The translations under genes were made by a program, and so were the position numbers. This document shows, piece by piece, positions 22,250 through 28,433 of a stretch of 31,101 nt of DNA (position 1 is the stretch's first letter; each line of letters starts with the position of its first letter). Source of the DNA: an uncultured cyanobacterium. Lineage in GTDB: Bacteria > Cyanobacteriota > Cyanobacteriia > PCC-6307 > Cyanobiaceae. The stretch spans positions 1 through 31,101 of the forward strand of contig CAIZOZ010000280.1 of NCBI GenBank assembly GCA_903934745.1, written 5' to 3'. Below the pieces are notes generated by a model. It saw only the letters and a program-made list of their open reading frames with translations, did no database searches and was not told the DNA's origin.

Positions 22250-24292
22250 TTAACGGGCCAGCAGCGCCTCGATGAACTCAAAGCTATTGAACGGGCGCAG
22301 ATCGCGGATGCCTTCACCGGCACCGATGAAGCGGATCGGCAACCTGGCCTCCGAGGCCACGGCCAGGGCCACGCCACCGCGGGCACTGCCATCGAGCTTG
22401 GTGATCACCACGCCGGTGAGACCAGCGGCGCTGGCGAAAGCCATGGCCTGGCGCAGGCCGTTCTGGCCCTGGCTGGCATCGAGCACCAGCAGCGACTCCA
22501 CCACCGCCTCGGGGGCCAGCTTGTCGATGATGCGCCGCACCTTGGTGAGCTCCTCCATCAGGTTGTGTTTGGTCTGCAGCCGACCGGCCGTATCCACCAG
22601 CACCAGCTCCGTGCCCTTGGCCCTGGCCGCACCGATGGCGTCGTAAACGACAGCAGCCGGATCGGCATTGGCACTGGGATTGGAAATCACCGGCACACCG
22701 CTGCGCTCGCCCCAGATGCTCACCTGCTCCACGGCCGCCGCTCGGAAGGTGTCGGCGGCGGCGATCAGGCAGCTGTAGCCACTGCGCACGGCCAGATTGG
22801 CCAACTTGCCGAGGGTGGTGGTTTTGCCGACGCCGTTGACCCCCACCAGCAGCCAGATATTGAGGCGATCCTTCTGGGGTGCCAGCAGCGGCGCGGCGCT
22901 GGCCGCGATCGGCGCCTCCAACAGCCCGCGCAGCTGCTCCTTGAGAAAACGCAGGCCTTCGGCCGGATCCACCACCTCCTCGTTCAGGCGGCGGCGCAAG
23001 GCCTCCAGCACCTGATCGGTGGCCTGCACACCCACATCGGCCCGCAACAGGGTGGTCTCGAGGTCGTCGATCACCTCCGGGGTGAGGGGATCGTCGCCGA
23101 GGTTCTCGAGCAGCTGGGTGACGAAGCCGCGGCGGGTCTTCTCCAGGCCGCGGCGCAACCGGCCGAGCCAGTCGATCTCCTCGAGCGACATCTCCTCGAC
23201 CTGGCGACCCTGGGCCGCCAGCACTTCCGCCGACCAGGTGAAGGTGTCGTCGAACTCGCCCAGTTGGGGTTCGCTCTGCGCCAAGGCTGGAGCCGGGACA
23301 GGCGGGGCGACGGCCTCGGGTGAAAGCTCACGCTCCGAAACCGGGGCCGCCGCCGTGAGCTGCTGCAGCCGTTGCTGACGCTGGGCGGCAGCCTGCTCCA
23401 GCAACGACAGGCCGATGGGGGCGGCAGCGATCGCAGGCGGGGACTGCTCAGGCAGCACCACGGCCGGCAACGGCGTTGGCGGTTCGCCAGCCGCCGTCTC
23501 GCCGGCAGGGACATCGAGGCACTGGACAGCCGCTGTTTCCTGGGTTGCAACCGTCGGCTCAGCCACAGCCGGGGGCTGGGCAACAGCCGTGGGCTGGGCA
23601 ACAGCCGTGGGCTCGGCAACAGCCCATGGCTGGCCACCAACCTGTTGATCTGCAACCGCCACGGACTCGGTAGCAGCCACTGACTCAGCAACAGCCCTGC
23701 GCTCAGCAGCAGCCGTTGACTCAACTGCCAGCGGCAACGCAGCCGGGGGCAAGGATTCAGCGAACGCTGGGCTGCTGGCTGGAGGGCTCGGAATCGGCTC
23801 GGGGACAGGCGTCGCGCGGGTCGCCTCCTGCTGGGCCTTGAGGCGGGCATAGGCCTGGCGAGCCCAGTCGAGGGCGTCCTGATCCACGGCGCCAACGGCC
23901 GGAGGCTGGTGAGCGACGACGGCGGCGTCATCAACAGCAGCGGCAACCTGGGACCCTGGCGATGCGCCGGGAGCCGGCTCCGCCGAAGCAGTCGCCGTGG
24001 CTTCAGCGCCGGTTGCCACTGCTTCTACTGGAACTGCTTCTGCTGGAACTGCTTCTACTGGGACGGATTCAGCCGGAACGGATTCAGCGACAGCCTGATC
24101 GGCGCTGCTCAACTCGGCGCCAGTGAAGCCAGAGCTGGGGCTGAACGGCGCCGATCCCGCCGCAGGAACAGAACCTTCAGGCGACGGCGCAGGAGTGGGC
24201 TCACCGGCGGCCGACGGCTCGGCGGCTGTTGGCGGCGAGACAGCCGGAGGGCTCTGGGGCGCCACCGCACGTTTGAACCAGTCGAACACCAT
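22250..24292 (-). CDS. ftsY: Signal recognition particle receptor FtsY
   Basis: FtsY is the SRP receptor GTPase that docks ribosomes with nascent membrane proteins at the membrane. The C-terminal NG domain (about 375-680) has G1 GVNGVGKTTT (484-493), DTFRAAAVEQ (514-523), DTAGR (567-571), TKLDGSARGG (631-640) and the closing GAGEGIRDLRPF. Residues 1-350 form a very long Ala/Pro/Val/Glu-rich acidic A domain, which makes the protein 680 residues against roughly 300-500 in most bacteria. Two in-frame tandem repeats (DNA 24018-24092 and 23573-23626) sit in that domain. The N-terminus MVFDWFKR may be a short amphipathic membrane anchor. It follows nusB after six bases and is probably co-transcribed. 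Confidence 0.97.
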   Translation of the reverse strand: MVFDWFKRAVAPQSPPAVSPPTAAEPSAAGEPTPAPSPEGSVPAAGSAPFSPSSGFTGAELSSADQAVAESVPAESVPVEAVPAEAVPVEAVATGAEATATASAEPAPGASPGSQVAAAVDDAAVVAHQPPAVGAVDQDALDWARQAYARLKAQQEATRATPVPEPIPSPPASSPAFAESLPPAALPLAVESTAAAERRAVAESVAATESVAVADQQVGGQPWAVAEPTAVAQPTAVAQPPAVAEPTVATQETAAVQCLDVPAGETAAGEPPTPLPAVVLPEQSPPAIAAAPIGLSLLEQAAAQRQQRLQQLTAAAPVSERELSPEAVAPPVPAPALAQSEPQLGEFDDTFTWSAEVLAAQGRQVEEMSLEEIDWLGRLRRGLEKTRRGFVTQLLENLGDDPLTPEVIDDLETTLLRADVGVQATDQVLEALRRRLNEEVVDPAEGLRFLKEQLRGLLEAPIAASAAPLLAPQKDRLNIWLLVGVNGVGKTTTLGKLANLAVRSGYSCLIAAADTFRAAAVEQVSIWGERSGVPVISNPSANADPAAVVYDAIGAARAKGTELVLVDTAGRLQTKHNLMEELTKVRRIIDKLAPEAVVESLLVLDASQGQNGLRQAMAFASAAGLTGVVITKLDGSARGGVALAVASEARLPIRFIGAGEGIRDLRPFNSFEFIEALLAR
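23573..23626. repeat. 18-bp tandem repeat inside ftsY
   Basis: Three copies of GGGCTGGGCAACAGCCGT are visible: 23573-23590, 23591-23608 and a diverged copy 23609-23626. A further degenerate copy lies just before, from about 23555. On the minus strand it encodes six-residue units such as AVAQPT. The unit length is a multiple of three, so copy-number change keeps the reading frame. Confidence 0.85.
24018..24092. repeat. 15-bp tandem repeat inside ftsY
   Basis: Five consecutive 15-bp units: three close copies of ACTGCTTCTACTGGA (24018-24032, 24033-24047, 24048-24062) and two diverged copies (24063-24077, 24078-24092). On the minus strand they encode five-residue units of the type VPAEA / VPVEA / VPAES. 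As with the 18-bp repeat, variation would stay in frame. Confidence 0.85.
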
Positions 24293-24298
24293 GGAGCG

Positions 24299-24943
24299 CT
24301 ATACCGTTGCCGAGGTGAAGCGTCGCAGGACGCCATTGATCATGCGCCGGCCCTGCTCATCGCTGTAGCGATTGGCCAACTCGACCGCCTCGTTGCAGGC
24401 GACCGCCGGCGGCGTAGCAAAGCTCTCCAGATCCACCGCCGCCAGGCGCAGGATGTCGCGATCGATGCGGGGCAGGCGGGTGAGCCGCCAGCCCTCCATC
24501 ACCCGATCCAGGCGTTCATCAATCTGTTCGCGATCGCGCAACACCGCCCGAGCCCGGGAAATCGCACCGCGGCGCACCTCCTCCAGATCGGCCAGCAGCA
24601 GCAAACGCGGCAGCTCGAGGCTGGCGGAGAGGCGGTTGAGGGCCTGCTCGGCATGGCTGAGTCCCGTCTGCAGATGCTGACGCACCCGCGGCAATTGGGC
24701 CTGACCTTCCTCCTGCAGTTCGCTGTCCAGCAGCTCCTGCTGGGCCTGCTGCAGATCCTCGGCCGAGCGATCGAGGGCATCGCGCACATGCTGACTGAGG
24801 CTGGTGAGAGCCTGCTGCAACAGGCCTTCGAGCGAACCCTCCGCTAGGGCGGCCGTGCCGGCAGCATTGGCCGCCGGGCCTCGATCATTGACTTGGCCAA
24901 GCATCAGCAGGGCCAATTCGCGGGCAAGAGTACGGCTCTGCAT
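24299..24943 (-). CDS. nusB: Transcription antitermination factor NusB
   Basis: NusB binds boxA RNA with S10 (NusE) and supports antitermination of rRNA operons. This 214-residue protein starts SRTLARELALLMLGQV (3-18), the conserved NusB opening helix, and ends with IDRDILRLAAVDLES..AVACNEAVELANRYSDEQGRRMINGVLRRF, the conserved C-terminal half. A central insertion of about 70 residues, rich in Gln, Glu and Leu (likely helical), makes it longer than E. coli NusB (139). I recall such insertions as usual in cyanobacterial NusB. The ATG overlaps the stop of the DUF502 gene by one base (TGATG, 24941-24945). It is six bases before ftsY. Confidence 0.95.
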   Translation of the reverse strand: MQSRTLARELALLMLGQVNDRGPAANAAGTAALAEGSLEGLLQQALTSLSQHVRDALDRSAEDLQQAQQELLDSELQEEGQAQLPRVRQHLQTGLSHAEQALNRLSASLELPRLLLLADLEEVRRGAISRARAVLRDREQIDERLDRVMEGWRLTRLPRIDRDILRLAAVDLESFATPPAVACNEAVELANRYSDEQGRRMINGVLRRFTSATV

Positions 24944-25707
24944 CAGGAAAGCTGGGGTGCACGCAACTGGGCCAGGAGACTGGAGAAGCTGCGATTGGAC
25001 GGGTTGGGCTCACGTTCGTCCGGACTGACGATGCCGGCTGAAATGATCGTACGGAAGGCGTCTTCGACGCTGAGATCGATGTCCTTGACGAGGCGCTCGG
25101 GCACCACCGCATACCAACCGGTGGTGGGGTTGGGGGCCATGGGGATGAACACACTCAACATCGACTCCTGGAAATCAGCCTGAACGGCGCTGCTGATCGT
25201 GCCAGTGACAAAGCCAACGGCATAGAGACCCTCACGGGGATACTCCACCAGCACCACCCGACGAAAGCGATTGCCGCCACTTCCCTGCAGAAAGGTTTCG
25301 AGCAGTTGCTTCAGCGTCTTGTACACCGAACCGGCCAGGGGAATGCGCAGCAGAGTTCCCTCGCCGAATTCCAGCAACCAGCGACCGACGATGTTGCGTG
25401 CCATCAGGCCAATTAACAGAATGCCCAGCAGGGGCACCAGCAGGCCGACCCCAAGGTTGATCAGCTCCTGAAGCAGGGGATTGAGAGTATTAAATGGATT
25501 GAACTGCTTCGGAATTGAGGTGAGAAAGGCCAGCACAAACCGACTCACTGTGGTGGCCAGCCAGATTGTGGTAGCCAGCGGAATCACCACCAGCAGACCA
25601 GCAATCAGATCATTCTTGAGATCCTGCTGAAGGCGATCGCCCAGCGGCTGATCAGTACGGGGGCTGGAGGTCACCAAGGGGGTCTGGGGGGAGTTCGGAT
25701 CGAACAC
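24943..25707 (-). CDS. DUF502 family membrane protein
   Basis: This is a conserved integral membrane protein of unknown function. Two membrane segments are clear: LIAGLLVVIPLATTIWLATT and, after a loop, LGVGLLVPLLGILLIGLMAR. The soluble C-terminal part has IPLAGSVYKTLKQLLETF, FRRVVLVEYPREGLYAVGFVTG and MLSVFIPMAPNPTTGWYAVV, all typical of DUF502. The start is uncertain. The frame opens at 25794, overlapping the upstream gene. GTG 25707 (chosen, 254 residues) and GTG 25674 (243 residues) are both plausible, and none has a good Shine-Dalgarno. The gene is translationally coupled to nusB and followed by ftsY. The association with the membrane-targeting factor FtsY is suggestive only. Confidence 0.88.
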   Translation of the reverse strand: MFDPNSPQTPLVTSSPRTDQPLGDRLQQDLKNDLIAGLLVVIPLATTIWLATTVSRFVLAFLTSIPKQFNPFNTLNPLLQELINLGVGLLVPLLGILLIGLMARNIVGRWLLEFGEGTLLRIPLAGSVYKTLKQLLETFLQGSGGNRFRRVVLVEYPREGLYAVGFVTGTISSAVQADFQESMLSVFIPMAPNPTTGWYAVVPERLVKDIDLSVEDAFRTIISAGIVSPDEREPNPSNRSFSSLLAQLRAPQLS

Positions 25708-25756
25708 CCTGACGCTAACCAGCCGGTGGTGCGCCGGAGCGGCCGCGCAGGATTGT

Positions 25757-26407
25757 TCAGAGCACGCTGCCGAGGCAGAGGATCGTGAAGGCAATGATCA
25801 GCACCACAGCACCACCCGAACCAGCAAAGCGGCGCTGGCTGAGACTCACCTTGGAGGCCTGCTCAGCCTGCTTGAACTGGGCTTCCATCTGATCGAGCTG
25901 GCGATCGATGAACGCTCTGGCCGACTGGTTTTTCTGAGCATCAGAAGCGTTGGCGGGCACCTGGCCGGAGGCCTCAGCCTGCTTGATCAGCTGCTGCACC
26001 AGGGCCGGATCCTGGCTTTGCTGGCGGGCCATCTCCAGTTGCCCCTTCTTGCCGGCCAGCTGCTGATCCGACTGCTGCTGCATGATCTGGTCACCGCCAA
26101 TGGCCACCGGCAGAGAAGCCGTGAGCACAACGGCCAGCAGCCCACTGATGATGCAGACCGTCCAGAGCACCGGGGTGCGCTTCTCGGAATCATCCTCAAG
26201 GCGGGAGGAGAGATACATCAGCACCAGACCCACCAGCGCCATCGGCGACTGGTTGATGAGCCGTTCCACCACCAGCTGGCGGAACGGCTCCTGGTTCCAG
26301 TCCCAGAGCGTGAGCACCGCCAGCATCTGCAGCAGCAGCAGCGCCACCAGGGTGATGCCCATCCAGCGCAAGAGCGGGCTGAAACGGCTAGGTGAGGTGG
26401 CAGTCAC
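25757..26407 (-). CDS. HpsJ-family membrane protein
   Basis: This 216-residue protein has an N-terminal membrane segment (about 17-36, GITLVALLLLQMLAVLTL), further ones at about 53-68 and 82-104, and a last one at the C-terminus (about 195-216). A soluble, Gln-rich, likely coiled-coil stretch (about 108-190) lies between. The arrangement resembles cyanobacterial HpsJ-family proteins, named after the hormogonium polysaccharide locus. Function in unicellular strains is unknown. The start is GTG at 26407. It lies upstream of the DUF502 gene on the same strand and 39 bases from the divergent queG start, so both promoters must share or overlap this short gap. Confidence 0.75.
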   Translation of the reverse strand: MTATSPSRFSPLLRWMGITLVALLLLQMLAVLTLWDWNQEPFRQLVVERLINQSPMALVGLVLMYLSSRLEDDSEKRTPVLWTVCIISGLLAVVLTASLPVAIGGDQIMQQQSDQQLAGKKGQLEMARQQSQDPALVQQLIKQAEASGQVPANASDAQKNQSARAFIDRQLDQMEAQFKQAEQASKVSLSQRRFAGSGGAVVLIIAFTILCLGSVL

Positions 26408-26446
26408 ACGATCTGATCCAGCGGCTCCCGACTCTACCGATCAGCG

Positions 26447-27430
26447 ATGAACCAGCCCCAACCCAGCCCAGCCGGCGGCGATCTGGCCGAGGCCCTCAAA
26501 CACGAAGCCAGGCGACTGGGTTTCGACCCGGTGGGAATCGCCTCTGCCGCCGGCAGTGATCGCCTGCAGCTGCGCAATGCCGCCCTGGACCGCTGGCTGG
26601 CGGCGGGCCATCACGGCTCGATGGCCTGGATGGAGGATCCCCGCCGGCGGCAGATCGAACGGCTGCTGCCCGGTGTGCGCAGCCTGCTGGCGGTGGGCCT
26701 GTCCTATTACGTGCACCACAGGCGCGAACCGGGCAGCCTCAAGGTGGCCCGCTACGGCTGGGGGCGGGACTACCACCGGGTGATCGAGCGCCGTTTGCGC
26801 CAGCTGGGTCGCTGGCTGGAGCAACGGGTGCCGGGCACGACCTGGCGCGCCTGTGTGGACAGTGCGCCGTTGCTGGACAAGGCCTGGGCAGAGGAGGCAG
26901 GCCTGGGCTGGATCGGCAAACACGGCAACCTGATTCACCGCCAACGCGGCTCCTGGCTGCTGCTCGGCCATCTGCTCACCAACCTCGACCTACCGGCGGA
27001 TCAGCCCAGCGACAGCCGCTGCGGCCGCTGCAGCCGCTGCATCGATGCCTGCCCGACCGCGGCCATCCGCGAACCCTTTGTGGTGGATGCCCGGCGCTGC
27101 ATCGCCTTCCACACGATCGAGAATCGCGATCCCAGTTTGCCGGCGGACCTGGCCAGGGAACTGCAGGGCTGGGTGGCCGGCTGTGACATCTGTCAGGACG
27201 TGTGTCCCTGGAACGGCGCCGCACTGCAGAGCTCCGAGGATCCCGACATGCAGCCCCGACCCTGGCTGCTGGATCTGCGCGGTGAAGAGGCCCTCGGCTG
27301 GAGCGATCAGGAATGGGACGAGCGGCTGCGGGCTTCGGCCCTGCGACGCATCCGACCCTGGATGTGGCGCCGCAACATCGCCGCAGCCTCCCGGCTGTCG
27401 AATCTGGGTGAAACCGAGACCAGTCCCTAG
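26447..27430 (+). CDS. queG: Epoxyqueuosine reductase QueG
   Basis: QueG is a cobalamin- and iron-sulfur-dependent enzyme that reduces epoxyqueuosine to queuosine in the anticodon of certain tRNAs. This 327-residue protein has the N-terminal QueG/DUF1730 domain (LGFDPVGIASA; VGLSYYV). The active-site region VDSAPLLDKAWAEEAGLGWIGKHG (137-160) includes D138. Two [4Fe-4S] sites follow: C192, C195, C198, C202 in RCGRCSRCIDACPT, and C246, C249, C253 in CDICQDVCPWN, with C218 as the fourth ligand candidate. All hallmarks are present. The ATG at 26447 lies 39 bases from the divergent HpsJ-like gene. Its last bases form part of a TAGGCT that may be the promoter of the next gene. Confidence 0.96.
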   Translation: MNQPQPSPAGGDLAEALKHEARRLGFDPVGIASAAGSDRLQLRNAALDRWLAAGHHGSMAWMEDPRRRQIERLLPGVRSLLAVGLSYYVHHRREPGSLKVARYGWGRDYHRVIERRLRQLGRWLEQRVPGTTWRACVDSAPLLDKAWAEEAGLGWIGKHGNLIHRQRGSWLLLGHLLTNLDLPADQPSDSRCGRCSRCIDACPTAAIREPFVVDARRCIAFHTIENRDPSLPADLARELQGWVAGCDICQDVCPWNGAALQSSEDPDMQPRPWLLDLRGEEALGWSDQEWDERLRASALRRIRPWMWRRNIAAASRLSNLGETETSP

Positions 27431-27433
27431 GCT
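27428..27433 (+). promoter_or_regulatory. Candidate -10 element of the TPR gene
   Basis: TAGGCT overlaps the queG stop codon and lies 22 bases before the TPR gene start. The same hexamer occurs upstream of the topoisomerase gene (28393-28398), and a related TAGCCT precedes ebfC (6605-6610). No matching -35 was found. Confidence 0.35.
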
Positions 27434-27455
27434 GGGTCGAATTCCTTGTGATCCC

Positions 27456-28355
27456 ATGGGCCTGCGCCGGTGGCAGTTCCTCGCCTCCCTGCCAATCGCT
27501 GGCTTCTTGGTGTTGGGCGCGATCCCGCCGGCCCGGGCCCTGGTTCCCTACGTCTATCTACCGCAAACCAAGGAGCTTGAAGCGACGGGTCTCGGCATTG
27601 CCCAGGCAGCGGCGCGGCTGCTGCGCCTCGGTCAGGCCGAAGATGCGGCCCGATTAGCCGAACTTTCGGTGCAACTGCTGCCCGACGATCCCCGCAGCTG
27701 GGTGCTGCTGGCAGAAGCGCTGTTGCGCAGCAACAACAGCAGCAAAGCTTTGGTGGCCCTGGATCGGGCCAAACGGCTGGATCCCACCAACGCCGGCATC
27801 TGGTTTGCGGAGGGTTCCCTGGCACTGCGCAATGGCAAACCAGCCGAGGCCCTCGACCTGCTGCGCCGCGGCCTGCAACTCGATAGCCGCAATTCAGGTG
27901 CCTACTTCGATCTGGGCAACGCCAATCTGCTGCTGGGCCGACCGACGGAAGCCCTGACCGCCTTTGAAAAGGCCTCTGGACTGCGCAGCGATTTCTGGGA
28001 AGCGGTGAACAACCAGGGGCTGGTGCTGTTCGAACTGGATCGCCCCAAAGAGGCAATCGCACGCTGGCGACGGGTGCTCAAGATCAAGCCTGATGCAGCC
28101 GAAACCTCCCTGGCCCTGGCCTCCGCCCTGTTCGACGGCAACCCTCAGAACCGCAGCGAAGCGCTGCAGCTGGCAGAGACTGCCCTCAACGAAGATCCCA
28201 ACTACGTCCATGACGCCTACCAGAAAGAACAGCTCTGGGGCGTGAAACTGCGGGCCACCACCAGGCTCCTGCTGGCTCGGCCCGAACTCAAAGCCAGCGT
28301 TGAACGGGCCTTGGCCAATGCCAATGGTCACGAGAAGGACGACGAAAGCCCCTGA
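27456..28355 (+). CDS. Secreted or membrane-anchored TPR-repeat protein
   Basis: This 299-residue protein begins with a signal peptide: basic MGLRRW, hydrophobic core FLASLPIAGFLVLGAI, and a likely cleavage after PPARA (about residue 28). The rest is a series of tetratricopeptide repeats, e.g. SWVLLAEALLRSNNSSKALVALDRAKRLDP, IWFAEGSLALRNGKPAEALDLLRRGLQLD and AYFDLGNANLLLGRPTEALTAFEKA. Such proteins mediate protein-protein contacts, here probably in the periplasm or thylakoid lumen. The partner is unknown. ATG 27456 is chosen because it begins the signal peptide. The frame is open further upstream only as a shadow of queG. It is followed by the topoisomerase gene after 78 bases. Confidence 0.9.
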   Translation: MGLRRWQFLASLPIAGFLVLGAIPPARALVPYVYLPQTKELEATGLGIAQAAARLLRLGQAEDAARLAELSVQLLPDDPRSWVLLAEALLRSNNSSKALVALDRAKRLDPTNAGIWFAEGSLALRNGKPAEALDLLRRGLQLDSRNSGAYFDLGNANLLLGRPTEALTAFEKASGLRSDFWEAVNNQGLVLFELDRPKEAIARWRRVLKIKPDAAETSLALASALFDGNPQNRSEALQLAETALNEDPNYVHDAYQKEQLWGVKLRATTRLLLARPELKASVERALANANGHEKDDESP

Positions 28356-28392
28356 ACGCACCTGATCGCTGCTGAGGTCGGATCATGATCTG

Positions 28393-28398
28393 TAGGCT
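28393..28398 (+). promoter_or_regulatory. Candidate -10 element of the topoisomerase gene
   Basis: TAGGCT lies 35 bases before the ATG at 28434 and is identical to the hexamer before the TPR gene. Function as a -10 box is inferred from recurrence and position. Confidence 0.35.
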
Positions 28399-28433
28399 GA
28401 GCCCCGTCTTCAGCCCCCAGACCCCAGCACCGG

